In this document: one piece after another, positions 24,672 to 32,991 of the stretch
Layout of the letters: each line of letters opens with the position of its first letter
Position numbering within the stretch: the stretch's first letter is position 1
Source of the DNA: JACRLW01 sp046349595
GTDB lineage: Bacteria > Planctomycetota > UBA1135 > UBA2386
Assembly: GCA_046349595.1 (NCBI GenBank)
Contig: JAXMCA010000002.1
Location: 1,488,001-1,552,000, forward strand
Direction: 5' to 3'
DNA: 64,000 bases
Notes under the pieces: generated by a model
Databases searched by the model: none
Told to the model about the DNA's origin: nothing
The model's input: the letters and a program-made list of their open reading frames with translations, nothing else
Program-made: the position numbers and the translations under genes

Positions 24672-26726
24672 ATGTCGCAATGGCTCGGCAGCTCGGGACT
24701 GGATGTCCTGGCCTTCGCGCTCCTCTCGGGAGCGTGCGCCGTCGTCCTGTTCCGCGCGCTGCGACGCTTCGCTCCCGATCGCGGTCTGCGGATCGGGACC
24801 CTCGTCGTGCTCGCCCTGGTGACCGCGGTGAGCGCGATCGGCGCGACGTCCGCCGGACAGCGGGAACTCGAACGCGTGTCCCAGACCCTGCTCGCCTTCG
24901 TGCCGACCTACGCGCAGGAGATGGAGGCCTTGGGGATCGACCAGATCTCCCTCGACACGAACGAGGACGATCCGACCTATCTGCGCTTGATCGAGGCGGA
25001 GAAGCGTTGGCTGGCGGTCAATCCCGACGCACACGACATCTACGTGTTCTGCAACGACGAGCAGGGCAAGACCCGACTGCTCGTCGACTCGGAAACCGAC
25101 TACAACCGCGACGGCGACTACGACGACGAGAACGAGGAGCGGACCGCACTCGGTGAGGAATACGACGAGGACGATCCGGCTCTGCCCCGCGCCTTCGCCG
25201 GGGAGACGATCTTCGAACTGGAGCCGGTGTCCGATCGGTGGGGATCCTGGGTGAGCGCGTTCGCGCCGATCCACGATCCCCACGGACTCGTGATCGGTGT
25301 GCTCGGTGTCGACTATGACGCGTCCAATCTGATGGCCATGGTGGAGCGGCGACGCCTGACCGTGCTCGGCATGGGCGCCTTCCTCCAACTGCTCGCCCTC
25401 GCGGGCGCCGCGCTCCTCGCCGTCGTCCGCTCGGACCTGCGGCGCGAGCGCGAGGCGCAACGCCTGCTCCAGGAGAAGACCGCCGCGCTCCAGGTGATCA
25501 ATGGTGAGCTGCAGGCGAAGACGCGCGAACTCGCGCAGGCCACTGCTGCGGCGACCGCGGCGACTCTCGCCAAGAGCGAGTTCCTCGCCAACATGAGCCA
25601 CGAGATCCGCACGCCGATGACCGCGATCCTCGGCTTCACCGAGGAGCTGATCGACGATCCCGAGGTCGACGATGCGATGCGTCGCGACCACCTCGGCACG
25701 ATCCGGCGCTGCGGCCAGCACCTGTTGACCATCCTGAACGACATCCTCGATCTGTCGAAGATCGAGGCCAATCGCCTGGAGATCCGCAACACCAACATGT
25801 CCTTGCGCGAGGTCTGCGACGAGGTCGTCCAGCTGCTTCGCCCGCGGGCCGACGAGAAGCGGATCGTGTTGAGCTGCAATGTCGACGCGAGCGTGCCGGA
25901 GGTCGTGTCGGGAGACCCCACGCGACTGCGCCAGGTGTTGTTCAACCTGCTCGGCAATGCCGTCAAGTTCACCGCGCAAGGTCGCGTCGAGATCACCTGC
26001 ACGGTGAGCGGTGGAGATGCGACCAGGGCCGTGGAGTTCGTCGTGGAGGACACCGGGATCGGAATGACAGCGCAGGAGTTGTCGCTGGTCTTCGAGCCCT
26101 TCCGCCAGGGCGACTCCAGCGCCACGCGCAATCACGGGGGCACGGGACTCGGGCTCGCGATCTCGCGTCGCCTTGTCCGGATGATGGGAGGGGAGATCGT
26201 CGTCGCCTCCGAGCGTGGAGTCGGCAGTCGCTTCACCATCACATTGCCGCTCGAGATCGGGAATGCCGGTGGATCACCCCGCTCCGGCGAGCACGGCGCC
26301 GGGGGCAGGCAGGGGCCGATGTTCCGCGGACACGTGCTGCTCGTCGAGGACGGCGAGGACAACCGCAGGCTGATCACGCGGGTGCTCGAGCGCGCGGGGC
26401 TCGAGGTGGCGGTCGCCGTGCACGGGCAGGAGGCACTCGATCTGCTGATCGGAGACCGCCGTCGCTCCTTCGATCTCGTCCTGATGGACATGATGATGCC
26501 GGTGCTCGACGGCTTCGCGGCGACTGTGTGCCTGCGTGAAGCAGGTTACTCCGGCGCGGTGGTGGCTCTCACGGCGCACGCGCTCGACACGGAGCGCAAC
26601 CGCTGCATGGAGTGCGGCTGCGACGACTTCATCACCAAGCCGTTGCAGCGTGGGCAGTTCTTCCGCGTGCTGCAAAGATGGCTGCAACCGGCTCACCTGG
26701 AGGTCCAGGTGGCCGGTGGTGCGTGA
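24672..26726 (+). CDS. Membrane hybrid sensor histidine kinase with Cache-like sensor and receiver
   Basis: The ATG at 24672 (MSQWLGSSGLDVLAF) gives 684 residues; an ATG at 24612 would add 20. Membrane helices (about 10-28 and 40-60) precede a periplasmic sensor of ~165 residues ending in GLVIGVLGVDYDASN, Cache-like, and another helix (about 230-252). The sensor holds an acidic, EF-hand-like loop (DYNRDGDYDDENEE, about 143-156) that might bind calcium. A coiled coil leads into HisKA with H310 in MSHEIRTP. The ATPase boxes are NLLGNAVKFT, DTGIGM and GGTGLGLAI. The receiver has phosphoacceptor D606 (LVLMDMMMP) and K656. No cognate regulator lies beside it. The input signal is unknown. Confidence 0.92.
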   Translation: MSQWLGSSGLDVLAFALLSGACAVVLFRALRRFAPDRGLRIGTLVVLALVTAVSAIGATSAGQRELERVSQTLLAFVPTYAQEMEALGIDQISLDTNEDDPTYLRLIEAEKRWLAVNPDAHDIYVFCNDEQGKTRLLVDSETDYNRDGDYDDENEERTALGEEYDEDDPALPRAFAGETIFELEPVSDRWGSWVSAFAPIHDPHGLVIGVLGVDYDASNLMAMVERRRLTVLGMGAFLQLLALAGAALLAVVRSDLRREREAQRLLQEKTAALQVINGELQAKTRELAQATAAATAATLAKSEFLANMSHEIRTPMTAILGFTEELIDDPEVDDAMRRDHLGTIRRCGQHLLTILNDILDLSKIEANRLEIRNTNMSLREVCDEVVQLLRPRADEKRIVLSCNVDASVPEVVSGDPTRLRQVLFNLLGNAVKFTAQGRVEITCTVSGGDATRAVEFVVEDTGIGMTAQELSLVFEPFRQGDSSATRNHGGTGLGLAISRRLVRMMGGEIVVASERGVGSRFTITLPLEIGNAGGSPRSGEHGAGGRQGPMFRGHVLLVEDGEDNRRLITRVLERAGLEVAVAVHGQEALDLLIGDRRRSFDLVLMDMMMPVLDGFAATVCLREAGYSGAVVALTAHALDTERNRCMECGCDDFITKPLQRGQFFRVLQRWLQPAHLEVQVAGGA

Positions 26727-26750
26727 ACCCGCGCGAGTCGGGGGTTTCGA

Positions 26751-27257
26751 TCAGCGACCGCGCTTGTGACCGGCACCCTGGGGCTGCTCGGTGTGGCCGC
26801 CGCCCTCCCGCCTGTGGCCTTCACCCGCGGTCTTCTTCTTGGCCTCTTCGGCCTTCTTCTCCTCGGCGATCATCTTGGCGAGGGCCTCGTCGGCGGCGGC
26901 CTGCGAGGGGAATTCGCCGTCGAGTGCCTGCACGGTCTCGGCGACCGGCTCGTGCTTGTCGAACTTCTTGCCGCCGCCCTCGGCGGCCTTCTTCTCCGTT
27001 TCCCACGCGGAGTGCGCCTTCTCGAACTGCTCGGCCTTCTGCTTCTTCAGCGTGTCGACCGCGCTCTTCGCCATCACCTGGCGGTGCTCGCCGACCTTGA
27101 CGATCACGAACATCTCCTGGTGCTTGGGGGCGTCCTGCTTCTCGCTCTTGCCTGCGGCGGCAGGCTTGGCGATGGGCGGATGGTTCTGTGCGCTCAGCGT
27201 GGCGGATGCGGACAGACCGAGGACGAAGACGAGTGCGGTGCGGATGACGACGGACAT
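26751..27257 (-). CDS. Small secreted Lys/Ala/Glu-rich protein of unknown function
   Basis: The ATG at 27257 follows a GGAGG site and gives 168 residues. The signal peptide (MSVVIRTALVFVLGLSASATLSAQ) is clear. The mature part has a small beta-like segment (EMFVIVKVGEHRQVMAKSAVDTLKKQ) and long charged helices rich in Lys, Glu and Ala that could form coiled coils. It ends with a basic Gly/His tail (GHRREGGGHTEQ...GHKRGR). No family is recognised. It follows the hybrid kinase gene, pointing toward it, with 24 bp between ends. Confidence 0.75.
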   Translation of the reverse strand: MSVVIRTALVFVLGLSASATLSAQNHPPIAKPAAAGKSEKQDAPKHQEMFVIVKVGEHRQVMAKSAVDTLKKQKAEQFEKAHSAWETEKKAAEGGGKKFDKHEPVAETVQALDGEFPSQAAADEALAKMIAEEKKAEEAKKKTAGEGHRREGGGHTEQPQGAGHKRGR

Positions 27258-27474
27258 CTCGGATGGACCTCCTGGAATGATGGGGATGCGCGCGCGGGGC
27301 TCCGCGCGCATAGGGCGGACGACGACGTGCTCGCCCCTCGTTCCGCTCCCGCGTCCGATGAGGATTTCGAAGCGACGCTGCACGCGCCTCGCGAGAGGAT
27401 CTCGCATCCGGCGTGACGATCCGGCACTCGCTCCGGCGCGCGATCCTGAGCCGCTCTTGTCGCAAGCGAAGACG

Positions 27475-28758
27475 TCAACGTCGTGTTTGACTCACGCCGC
27501 CGGTGATCAGTCGCGCTCCGCGGCGGAAGGTCAGGTAGCTCCAGGCCCACGACAGGGCCACGAAGACCCGGTTGCGGAATCCGATCAGGAAGAACACGTG
27601 GACCGCCATCCAGGCGAACCATGCGGCGAAGCCGCCGAAGCGCAGTCGACCGAGGTGGGCGACTCCGCGAGCGCGACCGATCGTCGCGAGCGAACCCTTG
27701 TCGCGGTACGCGAAGGGCGGGCGTGGTCGTCGTGCGAGATCCATGCGGATGCAGCGCGCCGCGTGGCGGCCGCCCTGGATCGCAGCGGGCGCGACGCCGG
27801 GCACCGGCGAGCCACCGGACTTCACCGCCGCGAGGTCGCCGATCACGAAGACCTCGGGATGGCCGGGCACGGAGAGGTCGGGTTCGACGAGCACGCGCCC
27901 CTGACGATCGAGCGGCACACCGAGTCCCTGAGCGAGCGGGGATGCCTTCACACCCGCGGCCCACAGGACGGTGCGCGCCGCGATCCTCTCGCCGCTCTGC
28001 AGGACCACGCCGTCGCCGTCGACCTCGGTGACCACCGCACCGGTGCGGACCTCCACGCCGAGCGTGTCGAGCTGACGTCGCGCCGACTCCGAGAGCACCT
28101 CGGGATAGGGCGGCAGCACGCGCGCGGCGCCCTCGATCAGGATCACGCGTGCCGAGCGCGGATCGATGGTGTCGAAGTCGCGTGCGAGGGTGTGCACGGC
28201 GATCTCGATCAGCGAGCCGGCCAGCTCGACCCCGGTCGGGCCGCCGCCGACCACGACGAAGGTCAACAGCGCATCGCGATCGGCGGGCCAGCGCTCGGCG
28301 CGTTCGTAGGCGAGCAGCACCCGGCGACGGATGTCGAGTGCGTCCTCGAGGGTCTTCAGACCGGGGGCGAAGCGCGCCCAGTCGTCGTGTCCGAAGTAGC
28401 CGTGCGTCGCTCCGGTGGCGAGGACGAGGTGATCGTAGTGGAGAACCTCGTGCGGGCCGTCGCTGCCGTCGAGCGTGACGCGACGATTCGCGAGGTCGAC
28501 TCCTCTCGCTTCCGCGAGGAGCACCTGCGCGACGTTCCGCTGGCGCTTGAAGATCGCGCGGATCGGATAGGCGATGTCGCTCGGATCGAGCGCTGCAGTC
28601 GCCACCTGGTAGAGCAGCGGCTGGAACAGGTGGTGGTTGCGGCGGTCGACGACCGTGATGCGGACCGGTGCCCGACGCAGGGCGCGGACCGCATGCAGGC
28701 CCCCGAAGCCGGAGCCGATGACCACGACATGAGGCAGATCCGGGCGGCCGTCGCGCAT
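27475..28758 (-). CDS. ndh: Type II NADH:quinone oxidoreductase
   Basis: This 427-residue flavoprotein transfers electrons from NADH to quinone without pumping protons. The FAD motif is GSGFGGLHAVRAL (about 15-27) and the second nucleotide-binding motif is VVVGGGPTGVELAGSL. The LFQPLLYQVATAALDPSDIA stretch is a family signature. The FAD-binding tail EVFVIGDLA and the quinone-site region VAPAAIQGGRHAA are also present. A C-terminal amphipathic/hydrophobic part (FAAWFAWMAVHVFFLIGF) would attach it to the inner face of the membrane. The ATG at 28758 lies only 83 bp from the divergent membrane protein start. Confidence 0.93.
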   Translation of the reverse strand: MRDGRPDLPHVVVIGSGFGGLHAVRALRRAPVRITVVDRRNHHLFQPLLYQVATAALDPSDIAYPIRAIFKRQRNVAQVLLAEARGVDLANRRVTLDGSDGPHEVLHYDHLVLATGATHGYFGHDDWARFAPGLKTLEDALDIRRRVLLAYERAERWPADRDALLTFVVVGGGPTGVELAGSLIEIAVHTLARDFDTIDPRSARVILIEGAARVLPPYPEVLSESARRQLDTLGVEVRTGAVVTEVDGDGVVLQSGERIAARTVLWAAGVKASPLAQGLGVPLDRQGRVLVEPDLSVPGHPEVFVIGDLAAVKSGGSPVPGVAPAAIQGGRHAARCIRMDLARRPRPPFAYRDKGSLATIGRARGVAHLGRLRFGGFAAWFAWMAVHVFFLIGFRNRVFVALSWAWSYLTFRRGARLITGGVSQTRR

Positions 28759-28841
28759 GCAGTGCTCATGGGCGAAGGGCCTGGCGGATGCAAGCCGTCG
28801 TCACGCTACGATCCCGCGCCCTCAATCCGGGAGATACCCAC

Positions 28842-29405
28842 ATGCTCACACTGACCCAGCTCTGGTTGCCGATCCTCGTCTCGTCGATCGCCGTGTTCCT
28901 CGTCAGCTCGGTGCTGCACATGGTCGTGCAGTGGCACAAGGGCGACTACAAGCGACTCGACAAGGAGGACGCGGTGATGGACGCATTGCGCGGCTTCTCC
29001 ATCCAGCCGGGGGAGTACATGTTCCCGTCCTGCTCCTCCATGAAGGAGTTCGGCAGCCAGGAGTTCATGGCCAGGCTGAAGCGCGGCCCGGTCGGCAACC
29101 TGATCGTGCGACCGAGCACCGGCGTGTCGATGGGCAAGTCGCTCCTGCAGTGGTTCCTGTTCTGCGTGCTCGTCGGGGTGTTCGTCGCCTACATCATGGG
29201 ACTGCAGACCAAGGCCGGAGCCGAGGGCATGCTCGTGTTCCGCGTCAGCAGCGCGATCGCGATCCTCGGCCACGCTTTCTGGAGCGTGCACACCTCGATC
29301 TGGAAGTCGATCGCGTGGAGCACGACCTTCCGCTTCCTGGTCGACGGCGTGATCTACGGGCTCGTCACCGGAGCCCTGTTCGCCTGGCTCTGGCCGGCGG
29401 CGTGA
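28842..29405 (+). CDS. Membrane protein of unknown function
   Basis: The ATG at 28842, preceded by GGGAGA, gives 187 residues. One N-terminal helix (LWLPILVSSIAVFLVSSVLHMV) is followed by a soluble stretch of about 65 residues. That stretch includes HKGDYKRLDKEDAVMDALR and PGEYMFPSCSSMKEFGS. Helices at about 105-125, 135-152 and 165-187 complete the protein. The same overall plan occurs in unannotated proteins of acidobacteria and planctomycetes, but I cannot name a function. Its last 52 bp overlap the end of the convergent gene on the other strand. Confidence 0.75.
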   Translation: MLTLTQLWLPILVSSIAVFLVSSVLHMVVQWHKGDYKRLDKEDAVMDALRGFSIQPGEYMFPSCSSMKEFGSQEFMARLKRGPVGNLIVRPSTGVSMGKSLLQWFLFCVLVGVFVAYIMGLQTKAGAEGMLVFRVSSAIAILGHAFWSVHTSIWKSIAWSTTFRFLVDGVIYGLVTGALFAWLWPAA

Positions 29406-29926
29406 CGTGCGCGCCGCGCGCGGAACACGCGGCTCGCGGTGAACACGAGCATCACCAGGAAGCCGAGGCCCGCGAAGCGGTGGACGTCGAGCAGACGTTC
29501 GAGTCCGACGGTGCCGAGCACGGGGAAGGTGCTCACCAGGATGCTGGCACCGGTCGCGATGCCGAGCAGCAGCACGAGGCTCGCGGACAGGCGGGACACG
29601 CCGTCGAGCGACACGCGTCGTGCGCGATACAAGCACGGGCGGAGCCAGATCAGGGCGGTCATGGCGAGCAATGCGCAGGTCGCGCCACCGGCGGTGACGT
29701 GCGCCAGCAGCGCCCAGCCGTGCAGGCTCGTTCCACCGAGCACCGCGGCGAAGGCCGTGGCTCCGAGCACTCCGGTGGTGGCGAGCAAGGCGAGTCCACT
29801 CAGCGTCGCGAGTGCACCGATCGGCGAGGGTGGCGCGCGCCTCCCCACCGGCGCGATCGACAGCAATGCGGAGAGCGCGCACAGTGCGAGCCCGACCTGC
29901 ACCGCCGTCGTGTAGTGCTCGATCAC
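29354..29926 (-). CDS. Small multi-helix membrane protein, third gene of cytochrome operon
   Basis: A GTG at 29926 overlaps the stop of the seven-haem cytochrome gene (GTGA), giving 190 residues. There are about five membrane helices. Histidines within or near them (H4, H69, H76, H149) could ligate b-type haem, as in cytochrome b561/DUF4405-like proteins. The operon context, directly after a multihaem cytochrome, supports a quinone-to-cytochrome electron conduit, but haem binding is inferred only. The 3' end runs 52 bp into the convergent membrane protein gene. Confidence 0.75.
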   Translation of the reverse strand: MIEHYTTAVQVGLALCALSALLSIAPVGRRAPPSPIGALATLSGLALLATTGVLGATAFAAVLGGTSLHGWALLAHVTAGGATCALLAMTALIWLRPCLYRARRVSLDGVSRLSASLVLLLGIATGASILVSTFPVLGTVGLERLLDVHRFAGLGFLVMLVFTASRVFRARRARHAAGQSQANRAPVTSP

Positions 29927-31782
29927 GTGCCGCCCTCGGGAGTTGCGCGACGTCCGCCGCGCAGCAGCGCCACGAGCAACGCCAGCGCGTGCACCGCCAG
30001 CACCAGCGCGGCGATCGACAAGGCTGCGAGAGTCGCCCACTTGAAGGCGTCGCGTCCGCGGAACGAGGTCTCCCAGGTCTGCACCAGCACCGGGTCGAGA
30101 CCCATGGCGTCCGCCATCGTCTGCGTCGGCGGCTGCGTGTCCGGCACGATGGTGTGCGCGGTGAGACGACCGTGCACGAAAGGCGAGTCGCCGGCGTGGC
30201 ACTCGGTGCAGCCGCGCGCACCGAGCGCGTCGCGGGCGGGGCGCACGTCGTGGGCGACCGGCCAGGACACCGGATCGGCGGCGGTCGTCGCGACGCTCTC
30301 CAGCGATTCGCCGTCGGCGGCGAGTCGCCATGCGCGACCACCCGAGACGTAGACCGGCGTCGCATCGCTGCGCGTCTTCGCGAACGCGGCGAGGCCGGCG
30401 GCGATCTTCTTGCGCGCTTCGTCGCCCTCGCCCAGCTCCGCGACCATGTCCTTCCGCACGCGGAGTGCACGGCGCACGGTCGCGAACGCGGCATCGGGCG
30501 AGAGCGGCTCGATCGCGTCGTCGTGGACGAAGCCCCAGAACGACGGCCACACCACGCGATGCGGCCGGATCACGCCATCGGTGTCGCGCGAGAACACCGG
30601 CTCGACGATCGCGGGCAGGTCCTCCGCAGCACGCGTCTGGCTCGGCACGCCGAGGGCGTGAGCGAGCGAGGTCTGGACCGGTTGTGGCGCGGCGAGCGGT
30701 CGCGGTCCCGCATGGCATGCCGTGCACGACAGCTTCTGCAGGTGCACCGCCGGCAGGCCGCGGTGCTCCGCGAGCGGTGCGCCGAGACGGCCGCCATGCG
30801 CCGTGGCGTTGCCGTGGCCGTCGGTCGTGTCGGTGTGGCACCCTCGGCAGGTCAGGCTGTCGACCGTGACGCCGCTCGCGTTGTGCTCACCTTCGAAACC
30901 GCGCACCGTGTGGTGCTCGAGACCGTTGCGGTGGCAGTCGGCGCAATGGAGGCCGGCGCGCAGGTGCACGTCGCGGTCGTGCATCCAGCGTGGCGACGCA
31001 TCCTTGCCGACCTCCTGCACGGAGTGGCAGGTCGCGCACGCCTCGTCGGAGGGCAAGCGCGCGACGTCGAAGAACACGCGACCGTCGGCGGCGAAGCGCG
31101 CGCGGTCGTAGCGGGTCTTCGGCAGCTTCGCGCGACCTTCGGGCGTGTTCGGATCGAGATCGTCGGGCAGGGACTTCACGTCGCCTTCCACGTCGATCAG
31201 CCCCAGCGCGCGCGCCGAGGCCCATGCGTAGTCCTGCGCCTCGATCGCCTTCGCCCAGCGTTCGTGACTCCATGCGGAGCCGCGGCCGTGGCACACCATG
31301 CAATCGACGTCGAGCGGACCACCGACGCGGAAGCGTCCCTTCGTCGGGTCGACTCCTGCGTAGCTGCTCGCGCCACCGGGGAGATGTCTGCCGAACTCCG
31401 CGACGAACCGCTCGGCGCTGACGCCGACCTGCTCTGGCTTCCAGCTCCCCTTCCAGCCGCGGTAGGAGAGCGGGAGCTGCGTGCCGGTGCGCGGATCGAC
31501 GAGGATCCAGGGCTCGCCCGCGCGTCCGGCATCGGCGTGCGAGGTGGCCGCCGCGAAGTGCCAGCCCTTCTCCATCGCGCCGAGGTCGTGGCACTTCTTG
31601 CAGGTCGCGCGCATCGAGAAGGGCGGCGCATCTTCCGCCGCCGGGTCGATCACGCGGTCCTGCTGGTCGTGCAGCTCGATCCAGTGTGCGTAGGTGCGCC
31701 CGCTGCCGGTGTGCTTGTAGTTCTCCTGTGCGTGGCACAGCGGTGCCGACAGCGCGAGCACGAGCAGCGCGGCGCGTGTCAC
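29923..31782 (-). CDS. Seven-haem secreted cytochrome c with C-terminal membrane anchor
   Basis: The GTG at 31782 overlaps the stop of the upstream SUMF1-like gene (GTGA), giving 619 residues. A signal peptide (VTRAALLVLALSAPLCHA) starts the protein. Seven CxxCH sites are at about 61 (CKKCH), 161 (CMVCH), 249 (CATCH), 280 (CADCH), 312 (CRGCH), 353 (CTACH) and 525 (CTECH). The extra His residues between them could be distal ligands. A single helix (about 582-607) anchors the C-terminus with a short basic tail in the cytosol. It should carry electrons between the membrane quinone pool and a periplasmic or outer acceptor. It is flanked by GTGA-coupled genes on both sides, so stoichiometric expression is likely. 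Confidence 0.9.
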   Translation of the reverse strand: MTRAALLVLALSAPLCHAQENYKHTGSGRTYAHWIELHDQQDRVIDPAAEDAPPFSMRATCKKCHDLGAMEKGWHFAAATSHADAGRAGEPWILVDPRTGTQLPLSYRGWKGSWKPEQVGVSAERFVAEFGRHLPGGASSYAGVDPTKGRFRVGGPLDVDCMVCHGRGSAWSHERWAKAIEAQDYAWASARALGLIDVEGDVKSLPDDLDPNTPEGRAKLPKTRYDRARFAADGRVFFDVARLPSDEACATCHSVQEVGKDASPRWMHDRDVHLRAGLHCADCHRNGLEHHTVRGFEGEHNASGVTVDSLTCRGCHTDTTDGHGNATAHGGRLGAPLAEHRGLPAVHLQKLSCTACHAGPRPLAAPQPVQTSLAHALGVPSQTRAAEDLPAIVEPVFSRDTDGVIRPHRVVWPSFWGFVHDDAIEPLSPDAAFATVRRALRVRKDMVAELGEGDEARKKIAAGLAAFAKTRSDATPVYVSGGRAWRLAADGESLESVATTAADPVSWPVAHDVRPARDALGARGCTECHAGDSPFVHGRLTAHTIVPDTQPPTQTMADAMGLDPVLVQTWETSFRGRDAFKWATLAALSIAALVLAVHALALLVALLRGGRRATPEGGT

Positions 31783-32987
31783 TTGCCGGCTCCCTCGGTC
31801 TCCTTCTTCGCGTCCTTGGCGCCGTCGGTCGCACCGATCGGTGCGCGCATCTCCTTGCCGCCGCTGTGCAGGACGCGCTGCGTACCCTCGTCGGCGGACT
31901 CCCAGCAGCGCAGCTTCTCGTCGTCGGACGGCGCGTTCAGAGGCGACACGATGCGGAATCCCACGTGGAAGCCGTCGGTGAACCACCAGATGCTCTTGGG
32001 GAGCTGCGGATCGCGCTTCTGCCACTTCGCGCTCGACGCGAGTCGCGCCGCCGCACGGCATCCACCGGCTTCAGCCTCCCAGCTCCCGCCGCGCACCACG
32101 CAGGGGAAGACGTCGGTCGGCCAGCGGATCGCGTCGCGCCAGTTGACCTTCTTGCCGGCCAGCGCGGTGTAGGCGTCCGGGACGTACTGATCGAGAACCC
32201 ACTCGGCGACATTGCCGTGCATGTCGAAGAGCCCGTACGGATTCGGCTTCTTCTGACCGACCTTGCGGTAGCCCGCACCGAAGTCCGGATGCCCCTTCGA
32301 GGCGTCCTCGTAGGCGCTGTTGTCGAAGTACCACGCGTAGTCGCCGAGCGCGTCCGGATCGTCGCCGAAGGAGTAGGCCGTCGTCGTCCCGCCGCGTGCC
32401 GCGTATTCCCACTCGGCTTCGGTCGGCAGACGGAAGAAGCGACCGGTCTTCTTGCTGAGCCACTTGGTGAACTGGCGCGCGGCGAACTGCGTGACGTCGG
32501 CGACCGGGTAACCTCCCGCCGTGCCCATGCCGGCGAGGATCGGTGCGGCGTCCTGTTCGTACAGCGGAGTGGGCAGGCTGACCGCATCGGCCCACGCGGA
32601 CTTCGACGCCTCGTCGGCACGCAGCGCCTTGCCGCCCATCGTCGCGTAGTCGTGCCGGAACTCGTTGTAGATGTCCCAGGTGATCTCGAAGCGACCGATC
32701 CAGAACGGATCCATCTCGACCTCGAACTGCGGCCCCTCGTCGGCGTTGCGGCCCTTCTCGGCGTCGGGCGAACCCATGCGGAACGAAGAGGGGAAGCCCT
32801 TGGTGCCGACCTTGATGGGTTCCATCACGATCTCGAACTTGGTTCCCGGCACCGCGATGGTCAGCGGTTCCATCGTGGCGGCGTCGGCCGGCTTCGGGGC
32901 GTCCTGCGCGCGCGGTCCGCAGATCGCGAAGGCGGCTTGGAACACGACGGCGAGCAGGGAGGGGGACGCGGCGCGAGGTCGGCTCAT
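31779..32987 (-). CDS. Exported SUMF1/formylglycine-generating-enzyme-like protein
   Basis: This 402-residue protein has a signal peptide (cleavage near GPRAQDA). Residues about 65-335 are a FGE-sulfatase (SUMF1) domain: FRMGSPDAEKGRNADEGP, FWIGRFEITWDIYNEF, YPVADVTQFAARQF, RLPTEAEWEYAARGGT, NPYGLFDMHGNVAEWV, VVRGGSWEAEAGGCR and GFHVGFRIV. Many such exported proteins lack the copper-site cysteines of true formylglycine-generating enzymes and act as binding modules. Here the few cysteines do not show the usual pair, so enzymatic activity is doubtful. It is the first gene of a coupled operon with the seven-haem cytochrome and a membrane protein. Confidence 0.85.
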   Translation of the reverse strand: MSRPRAASPSLLAVVFQAAFAICGPRAQDAPKPADAATMEPLTIAVPGTKFEIVMEPIKVGTKGFPSSFRMGSPDAEKGRNADEGPQFEVEMDPFWIGRFEITWDIYNEFRHDYATMGGKALRADEASKSAWADAVSLPTPLYEQDAAPILAGMGTAGGYPVADVTQFAARQFTKWLSKKTGRFFRLPTEAEWEYAARGGTTTAYSFGDDPDALGDYAWYFDNSAYEDASKGHPDFGAGYRKVGQKKPNPYGLFDMHGNVAEWVLDQYVPDAYTALAGKKVNWRDAIRWPTDVFPCVVRGGSWEAEAGGCRAAARLASSAKWQKRDPQLPKSIWWFTDGFHVGFRIVSPLNAPSDDEKLRCWESADEGTQRVLHSGGKEMRAPIGATDGAKDAKKETEGAGK

Positions 32988-32991
32988 CGGC

